A DNA stretch of 64,000 nucleotides from Dermanyssus gallinae. Taxonomy: Eukaryota; Arthropoda; Arachnida; Mesostigmata; Dermanyssidae. The stretch spans positions 186,001 through 250,000 of the forward strand of contig QVRM01006004.1 in NCBI GenBank assembly GCA_003439945.1, in the 5' to 3' direction. The position numbers and the translations under genes are program-made. Shown here piece after piece: positions 21,510 through 34,700 of this stretch (position 1 is its first letter; each line of letters starts with the position of its first letter). The notes under the pieces are model-generated. The model saw nothing but the letters and a program-made list of their open reading frames with translations, searched no databases and was not told the origin of the DNA.

Positions 21510-23227
21510 TGTATATACAAGAATAATGCATGGCATCCCCCGCCGCCCCACAACCTCACTGTCGTTTCTGTTCGCAGAAGGTGACCGAGAGATTGACATT
21601 TGATGTCACCACCACCATCAGTCAAATCTCCCGGGCCCCAACATTTGAGTGCCAAACCGCCCTGTACTTTCTACACCACTTTTTCCATCTTCCCACAAAT
21701 CTCTCGGTGAAACAATGGCGTGTCGTTTGACCCAACGATGCTGTCCGCGCGCACAGTTTCGTCGCTAATTCGTTTTCGGTATTCTAGACAAGTTTGCCCG
21801 GGTTAGATCCCAGACAGGCAGGCAGGAAAGACTGTCTCGTCGCCATTATTCGATACATTTCACGTTGCTGACCTGCCCAGTGACTAGGCAACCCAGGACA
21901 ATGCGAGTCGTCGAATGCAAATGCAGATGTAATTGTCGTCCGACATGTTAGGTCGTCCGACATTTCGTTTAGACGCACAATATACGGACGCTTCTACCTA
22001 TCTCTTCAAAATTACACTATGTGGTGGTGGTTGTACGGTGTACATCAGTGATCGTGAATAGACCTAGCCTAGTGTTCATTTATGTCTCTGTGTCATTATG
22101 ATATTCTACGTCCACCCTATCGCTAATGTACTTACTGTGTGGTCAATGGTTTGCGCTGTATTAAAACGAGATTCGTGTTTATATATATAAATCCTATTCG
22201 ATATATGTGTATAGATATATCCCACTCGTTAACGAGTAGATAAGGCTTGCTTTTGGTCACAACACAATAGGTGGTCGACTTCTCACATCGCATAACTTGA
22301 ATAATCTAGGTTGCAATTATTATCACTGTTACTATTACTCTTATTACAAACGCATATTCGTAAAGTTGATGAAAGTATCGTACCATCTATCCATTCATAC
22401 ATGAGTATTATGAGGGATTACGCCTCGTTTCGTAGACTGCCGCCTGCAAGGCCAAAATATCCACGAGGCCGCAGGCATACATTGAGACTTTGTGTTCGTC
22501 GTGGTCAGTTAGCTACTATGTTTATCACAAAAACTCAAAATGTACTATATATATATATAGATATATATATATATATATATGCTGTTCGACGTTGAAATTG
22601 TTTACAAATATCATGTCATTATCATCCGTCCATAGTATCGAGTAACATCATCGTCCATTGCGATTTTTGGACTGGCGGGAAAGCTGCAAGGAGTCGCTTG
22701 ATATAATCAGCAGTTATGGCACACCTCTGCGCTCCACATTCGATTTGCTCCCGAAATTATGACGATGACTATCACGACGACGACGACGACGACGACAACA
22801 GTAACAACCTGGATGGCTGTTTACCGGCAAAAAATAGGCGTCCTCACATTGATGAACGCAAGGATTATGGGCTTACTTGTGAGTATTCAATGGCACTGAT
22901 GATTCGATCGTTTGGTTTGGCCACCTATCTTCACCTTTGTGGCGGGGTGATATGTACAGCGCGTGTAGCTCATACACGACTTTGCTTTGCGACTCGTTGT
23001 CCAATACGTTTCATCTGTATGTAGAGCTCGTGTTTGTGTATTCCTTTGTTTCTCCTACGATCTCGACAGATTCCCTTCACTTCGCGTCTCTCGCTTCCTC
23101 CTTCCATCCATCTATCTATCTATCTATCTATCCATCCCCATTTCCCTCTTTCTCAGGTATTCTAGTTTCTGCCAGCGAGAGTTGCAGAATCATTCTTCCT
23201 GCCTCCGCCGCCGCCACCATAACGAAA
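20939..23227. other. Region 3' of the MADF gene (may include its 3' UTR), with (TA)n tracts
   Basis: (TA)n at about 21467-21508 and 22544-22581, (GAC)n at about 22777-22797, (TATC)n near 23111-23134. A minus-strand frame of 175 codons (21531-21004) is partly a TA artefact but stays open about 130 codons beyond it. It has no recognised domain and could be UTR or chance. Nothing else identified. Confidence 0.4.
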
Positions 23228-23615
23228 TCACTCTGTTTCCTCGCCCTCGGTGTCGTCGTTATCTTTCTCCGATCGCGGTTCATCCCTTTCGGAGGAGTCT
23301 TTGTCTTCAGCGCCCGATTCTGGCGACTTCTTAATTTCCTTGTGCTGTTTGACTTCGCGGAGCTCCTTGCCCTGCGCCTGCATCTCGCGCAGCTCTCTCA
23401 TCTCTTTCTCGGTCGCTCCGGACCGCTTCGAGACGAGTTCCATCTCGAAGTCAAACAGAGCCTGGTGAATTTTGTTGACGACGTACAGCTGCTGCACCTT
23501 GTCGTGCGTTCGGATTCGTCCACCAATGTAGTTGATAAAGTGTTCGATGAAGTCCTTGTTGTCCTCCTTGATGGTCTCGCAACCGCTATCGTGCTCGGAC
23601 GCGGACGCACTGTTC
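23228..23615 (-). CDS. MADF gene exon C (BESS-like segment, acidic tail, stop)
   Basis: Acceptor ttgccacag|GAAC at the right and stop TGA at 23230-23228. 128 residues. The 210-base intron to its right contains a (TA)n at about 23722-23747. Charged C-terminus with many Glu, Asp, Lys and Ser. Confidence 0.85.
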
Positions 23616-24769
23616 CTGTGGCAAAATCGAGAAAATCCGTTAGTAAGTGTACACACACATACTGAAGAATCATTTTGCACGTGGTGGCAGAACGTGCAAA
23701 GGACACCGCAGTCGAATATACTATATATATATATATATATATATATACACTGAAATATCACTACGGAAACTATCACAATTAAAAGGGTAACCACTAGCTG
23801 CAGCATGGGCAGCTTCAATGCTTACTTTCTCTTTTTCGGAGGCGGCAGATCGCTCGTTCCGCCACCGCCACCGGCGCCGCCGTTGCTCCGCTTGGTCGTC
23901 GACGCATCCGAAGCCGGGGGAGCTAGAGGGGCCGGAGCAGCGTTCTCTTTGTGCGAGGTGAGCGAGAGGTGCGACTGGGCGTCGTGGCCCGATGACGACG
24001 AAGCACCATCCATGTCCAACTCCTTGCAGTGGTTGCCGAGCAGCTCCTTATCGTGATGATGACCGTGATGATGCTGGTCGTGGTCGTCCTCGATGTGCGT
24101 TTCCGCCACCATGAAGTCGGCCGCTATGATTTCGTCCTTATCCGAGCCGGGCTCGAGGCCCTGCGTCGAGTTAAGGCTCTGATTCATGGTGGCCTGCTGT
24201 AGGGCGGCGGAGTAGAGCTGGGCGGCGTTGGCAAAGTTGATCGTCGTCACGGGCGACGCCGAGCCGGGCGAGTGGCCGCCCGAGTTGGCGCCATTCGTCG
24301 AGCCGCTCTTCGACGCCGTGTTCACGGTGATGTTGCCCGCCGAGTAGTTCTTGCAGAGCATCGCGTGAAGCACGTCGAAGAACTTCCACGACGGTTGGAA
24401 GTCCTCGCCTCGGGCCTGTCGCACCATCACCTCGTTGAGGATTCGCTTGTAGCGGTCACGAATGTGCGTCCACTTCTTGACCATCTGAGGGCCGGTCATG
24501 CCATAGCGGGCCCCGATGTCCGCCCATCTGCCGAATCAACCGAGTCAACGACAAATAGCAACAGTCACTTGTTAGTTGTCGCGTTGTCTAGGAGAAGTAA
24601 CAAAAAAAACGCTTGGTAGCATTTACATATGGGGAGTGAGGAGATGAGATGATTTGCGATATGATGTTCACATCACAGGCAGGTGAATTCGAATGCAATA
24701 TGCCGCCATATCATAAAAAGTGTACCGCTGGCCCTAACGCCCTGTGACACGTGAGATAGATATATATAA

Positions 24770-24811
<42 letters not shown>

Positions 24812-25212
24812 TGTGCATCTATCTAGACCATATCGATTGCGTACTTTGTTAGAGTAATGTTACGAGTTAATAGCAGCACTCACCTAACGTCCTTGATGTG
24901 GCTATCCCTGTAAAGCCGGTGATATTTATCGAATAGGTAGGGCGTTGCTCTCACGAGCTCGATGAAGTCCTCAACTGAGTAGTACTTTTCGGGCGTTCCC
25001 ACGTACTCCTTGTCTTTGGTCAGTTGCAGTGGGCTTTGGTCGCCGTCGTTGAGCGGGATCAGTGACAGCGAATTGTTGAGCGTCGAATTTAGACTTGAAT
25101 TGAACGCCGACTCAAGCTTAAGTTTGTCGCTTTTTCTTGGACTACTCTTGATGTCCATCGCGTTGAGTCCTGGGAAGGCGAGTCCCAACTGCTTCGCCAA
25201 GCCCGGAATGAT
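23228..25212 (-). CDS. MADF-domain nuclear protein, three C-terminal coding exons
   Basis: Predicted DNA-binding transcription regulator, exons 25212-24884, 24527-23826 and 23615-23228, joined in phase. Exon A has low-complexity Ser/Leu/Asn sequence and then the start of the MADF domain (FIELVRATPYLFDKYHRLYR). The domain continues across the intron into exon B (WADIGARYGMTGPQMVKKWT... to FFDVLHAML), about 85 residues in all. MADF is a Myb/SANT-like three-helix DNA-binding fold. Exon B continues with a Ser/Thr/Gly/His-rich linker and ends in a basic nuclear localisation signal (PPPKKRK). Exon C encodes a helical segment (DFIEHFINYI...FDFEMEL) that resembles a BESS protein-interaction motif, then a charged, Glu/Lys-rich acidic tail to TGA at 23230-23228. 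Exon A begins after an acceptor in phase 0, so the start lies upstream; the best candidate is the exon at 61168-61068, giving 496 residues. I do not recognise the orthologue. Confidence 0.88.
23826..24527 (-). CDS. MADF gene exon B (MADF second half, linker, NLS)
   Basis: Acceptor gattcggcag|ATGG at the right; donor AGAAA|GTAAGC at the left. If the donor were not used, the frame would stop one codon later (TAA), directly after PPPKKRK. That would give an isoform without the BESS-like segment. The intron to its right (24528-24883) contains a (TA)n tract at about 24762-24807. Confidence 0.85.
24884..25212 (-). CDS. MADF gene exon A (MADF first half)
   Basis: Acceptor tttcag|ATC at the right, donor GTTAG|GTGAGT at the left, ending two bases into an Arg codon. 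A methionine inside (AMDIKSS) could be an alternative start if no upstream exon is used. Confidence 0.85.
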
Positions 25213-28200
25213 CTGAAACGGATCCGAAACAAAACAAAAAAGCGACAGTGAGCGCGCACCGTCAGTGGTTCTGTTGATACTGATACCGAAATGCGGCAAT
25301 TACATACAGCGCATTACCATCCTACCACAGGCACGCACGTCCGTATGCCCGTACATTCATTCGTACAGGCATGCATACGTATACGCTCAGGTACCGTAAG
25401 CTTAATACGAGCTATCCTAACTAATCGTTGCGCACACAGATACGCCGGTGAGCACGCTTCCATTGAAAATACACAACAACAACAACAACAACAGCAACAA
25501 CTTAAGAGAACACGCGACAAAAACGGTCGTCATCCTTCTGTACTGTGAAGGCAAAAAAAAATATATATATATGCCCAGAAAGATATACTTTATTATTATG
25601 ACTGTTTGCGCGTTGATCTCGAATAGACCAGTAGAGTGAATAACAAACTACTTTGAAAATACGAAAGCGAGAGGAGACCCGCAGTTGGCCGCGGTGGTGG
25701 GGAGACAGTGGCGGTTGTTGTTGTTGCTGTTGTTTTTGTTGCTGTAATTGTCGTTGTTGCCTGTCGTGGCGGTCGGTTGGTCGCTTGACTGCTTCTGTCT
25801 ATGTCTCGTTCTGTGTGTGAGTCAGAAAGCGTTAAGGCAGGCAAGCAGGCCTGCCGGCATTCAGGCCGACGGGAGAACGGCTTTCGCTGTCTCCCTTCCT
25901 GTAATCGGACGGGGCCGGCTCTGGCGACGTCTCGAGATTCCAGGCGCCGGGCGGTACAGAGGCCGAGCCTCGGCGCGGTAAAGACGACGACGACGACGAC
26001 GGACGGCTACGGCGAATACGGCGTTAGCCGCCGGCGGCGCAGCCGGGACGCCGGCCGTGGTGGTCGTGGTAGAAGTAGAAGATGTCGTCTAGTAGCGTGA
26101 ACAGCAGCAACAACAACGTCGTCGCCGTTGTTGTCGGCTTGGTCCCGAGTCTGTTTCCGAGCCCAGAACCCAGAGTGGGAGAGAGCATCGTCGTCAACAG
26201 CATGGCCATGACGATGTTGATGATGTGATCATGATCATATCATCACAATCATCATTATTATCACCACCACCACCACTCAGTCAGCAGCGAGGCACCAGCC
26301 TCACCTAGAGCAACAACAACAACAACGACAGCAGCAGCAACAACAATAGCAACGACAACAACAGCAGCAGCAGCAACAACAAGAACGTAGCATCGTGACT
26401 AGCTCAACCATGACATGAGTTGACGACGGCAACGGTAAGCTGCGGCCGGTTTGCGGGCAGACAGAGGGGCAACAGACAAAACGGCTGGAAAAACCGTTTG
26501 CCAGCTCAAGACCGCCGCACCACGAGGTAGTGATAGTAGTGGTAGTTGTGGAAGTAGGGGAACAAGGGGACAAACGGACGGACGGACGGATGAACGAAGA
26601 AAATGACGACGACGACAATACCAACAACAATGACAACAGCAACAACAGCAAGAATAACAACAACATCGCCGGAAAGATTAAGAGGAAGAAGAAGAAGAAT
26701 GAGTAAAAGTCGAAAAAGGAGAAGAGACGCACGACGCACGAAACGTCACTTGTTTGTGTCGTCGTAGTCGTCGACATCGGTCTTTCAGACGGGAACAACA
26801 GACGACGAGACAACGGCGGGGCGGCGTATTCGTCTCGCTGCATGACCCTGCGTGAATCTTTCTCCTGCGGTCTTTTCCTCCGCCCCCCCCCCTCCACCCC
26901 GATCTTCCTCCTCTTCTCCTCGGGCCGTCACAGGCGTGGAGGTGTGGGCCTCCTCACGCTGTCCTTTCGGCGTTGTCCGTCGTCGTCGTTGTAGCCCTTC
27001 TTGTCGTCCCTCATCGATGTCGCCGCCGTCGTTTGCGGTCCGTCTCCGGCCCGGCCCGGCGTCGTCATCGTTATCCTTTTCCTTCCACTCCTCAGGAAAG
27101 AGAGAGAGACAGGGAGGAATAGGGAGAGAGATAGAGAGAGAATGGGGCTAGGGAGAGAGATAAAGAGACAAAACGTGCCCGTAGCCTTAGCTCAGTTGCT
27201 GGGACGCTTGATCGCCTGTCTGTGTGTTGGGTCGTCGGTTGTCGAGGTTGTGAACGCTGCTGCTGCTGCCGCTGCAAGCAATCTCAAGCTAACTCGACGA
27301 ACGCTCAAGCGACGAACAACCCCGTAAGGACGACAACGGTAGTGGGACTGGCTGACTGACTGACTAACTCGCTAGCCGACGGGCCGTCGGTGCTGGCCGT
27401 GGCGTTTCTCCAGGCGGCGGTAGGTGCGTTTCCCGTTCTCCGAACACCGTAACAGAAACACGGGGACAGAGACAGTGAACGAGCAAGATCTATATATATA
27501 TATATATAGTTAGAAACATACATATCTAGAGAGCCAGCCAGCCCGTCATACGGCAGCAGCGTCCGTAGGACTGAGACTAAAACCGCCACGGCGACGACAC
27601 GACGGACCCGAAACCTGGAAGCACACATGCGACACCGGTCGTCGTCGTAGTCATTGTCGTCGGCTGGCTGGCGGAAAAGCCGACGCAGCCGGGCAGTCGC
27701 TAGAGGAAGAGTCTCACTCACTGCTCCTCACTCGTTCGCGCAGTTCCTCCCAGTCTGTCCGCTTTGTTACATGTACCAGCTGCTGCTACTGCGACAATTA
27801 CTATCTACTACGAAGAGCGCCTACTAATGCTGCTGCTATTGATGATGACGACGACGACGACGCCAACAGTTGCTGATGATGTGGACGGCAACGACAATAC
27901 TGATGTCATGCTGATGTCATGAAACCCATGGCTCAAATGGCTACGGTGGACGTGGTCGTGGTGGAGGTGATGATGATTGTGATCTGGGCACCTGGGTTCG
28001 ACGCCGCACGCAAGCGCACAGCTTGCGCGATGACACGGTACCAACACGGCACAGAGCTCTCGGCAGTACTGGTAGAACTGGTTCTAGAGTAGGCGTAGTA
28101 ATATATCGTAGTAGTAGTGGTGTTAGTAGTAGTAGTAGGTTTATTTTTGATTTTTTTTGGGGGTAGGTTTTCCGGCCGCCACCCTTCGAGTACGCCGTCA

Positions 28201-30954
28201 TGGACTTTGCGGCCGCTGGTACCCGTCAGGTTTAACCGCTTGCTCTGTTCCGCAGTTGGCTGGCCTACGCTGCTGTTGCTGCTGCTGCTGCCGAAGAAAC
28301 AAGATGGAAAAAACGGACGCGAACGGCGACGCTAATAAAAGGCGTGGAAAAGAAGAGGAAGGTGCAGGCGGGGAAGGAGGAGAAGAAGAAGAAGAGTACA
28401 GAGACAGTAAAGGAGAACAAGATGAAGACGATAACGGGTGATAGCGACGATGCCCGACCGAGGCCTCCGACTGTCCACGAGTTCGTCGACTCGCCTCTTC
28501 GGTTCGGTAGAGTCGGTCGACCGCCTGCTTCAAACTAGCTGTTCGCTCTCTAACCGCCTGGCATTCTCTCTCTCTCTCTGTCTCTCTGGCTGTCTTCATC
28601 TATCATCGTCTATCTACATCTCTACCTCTGCGTGTATCTGTCTCTTGGCTGTGGTTGTTGTTGTTGTTGAGTGTCTACTCCTCGAAAATTGCCGGCGGCG
28701 TGCTTGACGGAGGCGGCTACTGCTGTTGCTGCGGTTGTCGCCGTTATAGTCGTTGTTGTTGTTACTATGCGTTGGTGCGTCAACGACAAACTAACGCACT
28801 GATGCGACGGACGGCGGCGCCAGCGTATGTCACGACGGGCTGCAGCCCGACGCCAGATCGGACGGACGATATTCGTTCGTCGTGGTCGCGGTTCTTTCCG
28901 GCTTTTCCTGACTGCCAGCAGCAGCAGCAACAACAATAACAACAACAACGACGACAACAATAACGACGACAACAACAAGAACATCAACAACAACAACAAT
29001 AACGACGACAACAACAAGAACATCAACAACGACAACAAGAACATCAACAACACGCCGCCGCGTTGACGACGATGCGCTGCTGTTACGCGACGGCAACCGG
29101 CAGCCGCTTGCGGTCACGGGTAGTAGGAGGTTGCGGCGTAGCCCAAGACGGCTGGGCTCCGGGGTCCCGCTTCTTACGCACACCGTGGTCGGTCGTCGTG
29201 ACTTACTCGACGAATGGGCCTCGGCGGGCCCAGCGGGCACGCCCGCCCGCCGCCTGCACGCATGAAGCATGACAGACACCAAAAGCATGAACGGAAGGAC
29301 ACACGCATGGGCCGGCCCGCCAACCAACCGACCGACCGCAGATTCTACCGTGGTACTGCTGCTGCTGCTGCTGCTGATAATCTACATCTACACCTCTACG
29401 ACGTGCCGCTACGATCGTACCGACATAGCTGTCGGTGGTCCTTCCTGTCGTCCCGGCATCAATGTCGTTGTCGTCGTCATCATCATCATCATCACCACCG
29501 TCATTATCATCATCATCATCGTCCATGATCGTTGCGTTGCCCGCGGTGACGACGATGGTGCTTCTGGAGGTGTGGCATCGTGACACTTGCCGCGGCGGCC
29601 ATCCTTTGTCAAAATAGCCCTTCGTGGTGGCCGTATGAGTAGTAGTAGTAACAGTATTACGAGTCGTAGTAGTAATAGTAGTGGTAGTAGCAGTAGTAAT
29701 AATATAGTAGTAGTGAAGTTGTGCCAGATTTAACAGTGGTAAGAATCATCGTCTACGTGTTCTCAGGGCCCGTCTTGCGCGCCGCGTCAGCTCGCGTCCT
29801 GAGGCGGTCGGGCTAAAATGCCTGGCCACCGGACAATCACGGTAGGGTTCCCCCTCCTCCCTTCTTGCATGCAGTCAGTTGTAACAGCTGCTACTGGCGC
29901 CGCCGCAACCGCCAGCAGGTCAACCCGCTCGTGACGCTACCGACGACCCGGCCCCGGCTGAAGAAGGCCCGTGGCGTTATTGTCGTTATTCGGGCGCGGG
30001 AAAGCGCGTCGCTGAGTGGCAAATCGTGGCGCATCGCCGCCCTGCTTGGCGGCGGCCCTTCTTTCTACCGTCGCCCGTCGAATCGCACGTCAGCATGAAA
30101 GGCAACGCCAGCAGGCGGCTGTGGCTGTGGTCACAGAAACAGGACAAGCCTGACGGCAGATCTGCTGGCAGCGGGCCGACGACCAATTCGTGCGGTGCAC
30201 GGGAACCAAATCGACGCGCGCTATTCTTAGGTCAATACAAACAACAACAACGAGAGCAGCAGTCTTCTCCGCCATCGGTGCCTACGGGCGCCGACAAACA
30301 CGACATCGGCAGGGCCTCAGCGACGCTCTGGGTTCAGCGCAGATCAGCTCGAGAACGGCTACCCGATGTTGCGGTAGCCAAAAGCCATGCCGTGACCCGT
30401 TTAGTATAAAAGGATAGATGAATGCAGAAGGTAGGAGGAAGCATGCAACGCAGGGAGGATAGAAAGCAAATATGAGATATGATGATTGCCACACACAGCA
30501 ACAACAACAACAACAACAACACCTGTTTGTCGTTGTAGTGCTGTCTGATTTATTTCAACTGATACATGACCAATACAGATCGAAAGCGCATTTGCGTCCA
30601 AGAATCCTAAGCAAAAAAAGCCCTTTCTTTACCCGTCTCATCATCTCTTACGGCTCGTGATCCAATGGTGGTGGCTCATCGACAAAACTATTCAGTCTAT
30701 CGTCCCTATCGCCGGGCCCGCCCCTTCCCCCAATACGTAGCTGCGCTGCAATAGGAATAACCACGTGAACGTCCTGTTGTCCGAGCAGAAGCACCTGGAC
30801 ATCAGGACAACAAGCAACATCTGCCGACTAACGCCCGGCTACCAGCAAAGCGGGCCTGGAGCAACGGCGATCTCGCAAGCATCGTCGAATCGTTGCTATT
30901 CGTTGTTGTTGTCGTTGTTGTCATCGCCTTCTGTTCTGTCCTCGTAAAGCGCAT

Positions 30955-31400
30955 CATGAACAGAGAGGGAGAGCGGCGGGGTAGTTATAGTCCCACCATC
31001 CCCGCCACCACGACGGATACGGGGGCCGGCCGCCTAAGGGGTTTAACCCCCGCGGGAGTCGGTCCGACGCTTGAGAGTGCGCTAGCCTAACAATTCGGGC
31101 AGGGGACACGGCTACGAGCGAATAAGCGGTGGTACATAACCTACTCTGCGAGCAAGCCGCCGGCGGGAAACGCAGCCCTCGAAGTCTCGGGCGTCGATGC
31201 GTCGTGCGGTAAGGAGAGACCAATCGCCCCCGGGGAAGCGGGGGCAGGGGGGTCGATCTGGCAGCGCAGATTAATGGCTTGCTCCCAATGACGCCGTTGC
31301 CGTCACTGCGTGATAAAGTGGCGAAGCGCTCGTAGTCCGGCGGAGTTGTTCCCCCGCCTCCCCACGCGGCTCGACGAGCTTACGATTGGTCGTCGATGAT
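30955..31400. other. GC-rich non-triplet block, unassigned
   Basis: A block of high GC content with none of the triplet tracts on either side, including C- and G-rich runs (ggtttaacccccgcggga; cccccggggaagcgggggca). It looks like the 5' region of a retroelement or another inserted sequence. There is no open frame I can name, and ends or duplications were not found. Confidence 0.35.
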
Positions 31401-31702
31401 CAGTAGATCAAATTGCCTTCATTACTTCTGTATACAGTGAAGTGTTCATTGTGGCGTTGAAGCGTCCAAACAGTGTAGGTGGTACAGTTCAGTCTGTTTG
31501 TTTCTTCATCTATGAATTGTCGAAACGATATATGCCTTGAACGCCTGTACGCATACCAGGATAGGTCTAGCCTCCAAGATGACCGAGCTGACCTCCATAT
31601 TTTCATCTGAATCTGCCTGCCAGGCCTTTCAGGACAGCTTTCCTGATAATCCTGCAAGTGCACTAACGTGAATCTGTCGTATGCCTTACGTGAACAGCCC
31701 AC
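31400..31702 (-). other. Uncharacterised 100-codon open frame in a unique-sequence island
   Basis: Unlike its surroundings, this frame has mixed amino-acid composition (no homopolymer runs) and starts with ATG. It has no domain, signal peptide or splice context that I recognise. It may be a piece of a mobile element together with the GC-rich block beside it. Weak evidence for a gene. Confidence 0.2.
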
Positions 31703-34700
31703 CCATATCGTATCGGGAATAAATTGACTAGCCTAGTTGTCGGCAAATGGACGACGATGACTAACCCAGGCTCGATAGGGTTACAATGCCGACATCATTG
31801 TTCGCTTGATGCGGACAATGCGGTGTCGACATTGCAAATGATCGACACCACTCTTTTGGTAGACAGCTCTACAACGACGCTGCCTGAGCCCGTAACAAAC
31901 CCTCGTCGGTCTGAAGTTGTTGCGGTTCTGCCGATCCGATGCAAGGTTAACGATGACGGCAACTACGACTACTGCGGAACGGACTTGGGTCTGTTCGCGG
32001 CCGAGACGGCAGTGGAAGCTGTATAGAGAGAATGCTGTTGTTGCTCTGTTCGCACTGATACAACGACACGATCATCATCGCCAAGCTCGGGTCAGCCTCA
32101 CCGGCATCAGCATCAACGTCAGTAACGACAACGACAACAACAACAACAACAACATCAGCAATGACAACAACAACAATAACATCGACAACAACAACATCGA
32201 CAGCAACAACAACAATCACGTCGATAAAAACAACAACAACAACAACATCGGCAATAACAACGACAGCCATTAAGACCGGCACCGACCGGCACGCGGTTGG
32301 CTCTCCGCGGTCGTGGACAAAGCGCTGCAGCAGAATGGAGCAGGCCGCCGCCGCCGCCTCGGCAGCCACCACTGCCGAAACGGTTAGGTCTCGTCTCATT
32401 CGAGGCTGTCGTCGTCGACGACGACGACGATGGTTCGTTTCTTCGTTAGTTTGTTCACTAGGCCGGGCTGGCTGGCCAGCCGGCTGGTTGACTGGACGCT
32501 CGGTCGCTAGGGCGTTCGGTCAGCAGCTCAGCAAACGACGGCACCACCAGCAACAACAGCAGCATCAGCATCAGAAGCAGCAGCGTCCAGATGCCAGACT
32601 CCGAGAGAGGAGGGGAGACTCCATGATGAACCGTGAGGAGAAGCAGCTCGGACGGGCGGCGTGGCGGGCGGGCGGGCGGGCGGGGAGTGGGGTTGGGGAG
32701 GTGGAGGACAAGCCGGAGGGCGACCGAGGAGGCTGCGATCGAGAGAGACAGAGAGAGAGAGAGCGAGAGAGCGACCGAAGCCGAGAGTACTGAGACTGAA
32801 ATGACGCATCCATCGTTGGCTCGCCCGTTCGCTCTATGTGCGTGTTCTGTGTGATGCACCGGTGCGGGCTCCCCTCGACGCCGACGGCCAATGGCGGCGA
32901 CAACAACAACGCGAGTAGCAACAACAACAGCGGCAGCAACAACAATGACAACGAGCCCGTTTACTCATCCGCTTACTAGCGCGTACACGACTACAACCTT
33001 TCTTATTCCTCTCTCTCTCTCGCTTTGCGCGATTCACTCGATCCTGTTCCGCGCGTTGGGTATAGGCTGTTCTCTGTTTTTCTTCCTTTAGGCTATATGC
33101 CATCGAATGTCCCCCCCCCCCCCCCCCTCCACCTCCCTCCCTCTATCGAGGACCGCAACACAGCTAGCACCGCGCTACCTAGCTACCGATTTTGTTCGGC
33201 GCGTCCGTAAGCCCACCGACAAACAGACGGACAGACAGACCGATCAACAACAGCCCAACCCATCAGACGCTCGGCGCCGGCGGTTGGCTCGACTCCCCTG
33301 ACGCGGTGGCGACGGCGGCGGGAGCGACAGAATCGGGCCGTCACTGTTGCTGCAGTGCTTCAGCATCTACTACTACTACTACTACTGCTTGGCTATATCA
33401 CTAGTACTACTACCACTACCCAGTACAGCTCCAACGAGCGCGCTATTACTGTGCCGCTGCAGCACTTCTACTGGCCGTGGCCAAATGCTGTTGCTGCTGC
33501 TGCCGGCGGCCCTGCCGCTCCTACATACGAGTACACAGCTAATGCAGCAAGCGGCTACGGCACAGTTTTTGGCGCAGCCGCCGCCGCTGTCGCTGTCATC
33601 ATCGCCACCATCAGCATCATCATCGTCATCGTCATGATGGCGGCAGATCAAGTCGAGAGCGTCGTGCGTGAACGCCGACATCAAGAGACGGCGCCCCGAA
33701 CGCCGAGAGAGCGCCCCAAACGCCGAGAGCGCGCCATGAACACCGAGAGAGCGTCAAGAACGCCATGAACGCCGAGAGAGCGCCAAGAACGCCATGAACG
33801 CCGAAAGCTGCTGCTGCTGCTACTGCTGTTGATGCTCCTTCTCCTGCTACAGCTCGATGAGGGAGCCAACTCGTCGTCGTCGTCGTCGTCGTCATCGTCA
33901 CCATCTCGTCGCTCGTTGCTTCTCCAGTTGTTCGCTCGGTCCTTGGGCTCGAGGCCGAGAGCGGTGGCAGTGGCGGCCGCGACTGCTGCAGAAGCAGCGA
34001 CATTGCCAGAAGCCGTGACTGTGCCTTCTCCTTGAGTGCTCCCCCCGTTCGCCACGCAGCAGCAACAACAACAACAGTAAACGGCCGCAGCAGCAGCAGC
34101 ACCAGCTTGGCCTGTGTTTCTGTCTATCCGCCTGCAGTACCTCTTCTCTCGGCTCTACTCTCTTCTCTCGGTCTCTCGGTCTGCCTGCCCGCCCGTTCGT
34201 TCCTCTCGCTGTTCGTTTGGTCGGTTTGTCCGCGGCGCGCCGTCTGTTCGCCGTGCGGCGGTCGGTCGTGTGCTGGAGCTCGACGGGCCGATGACGACGA
34301 CGACGAGGACAACGACTCGACTCGAATCGACTCGCTCGTCCGTTCGTTGGTTCGCTCTCCGTCCGTCCGTCAGCTCTTCGGTGCGTCCGCTCGACCGCTC
34401 AACCGACCCACCGCCCACCAACCCGTCGCCCGTCAGGCTGCCAGCCAGCCAGCCTGATCAATGGCAACGAGACCACGACGCTGCTTCGAAACGCCTCGAG
34501 TGCGCTCCGGGAGCCTGGCTGACAACAGAGCCCGGACTTGTCGTCGTCGTCGTTGTTGTCCTCCGTTTATCCTCCCTCCCTCCCTCCGTCAGTCCGTCCT
34601 CTGTCCGTCTGTCCGTATGTCGTTCGGTCGGTCGATCGGCATGCTTGTTTGTTTGTTTGTTTGTCTATCCGTCAGTCAGTCAATCAGTGGGGATTTAGTT

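Noticed and set aside
21004..21531. 175-codon minus-strand frame near the MADF 3' end
   Set aside because: Its first ~20 codons are (TA)n; the rest has no domain or splice link to the MADF exons.
27180..27260. tRNA-like A box (ttagctcagttgctggg)
   Set aside because: No matching B box or cloverleaf fold can be drawn downstream.
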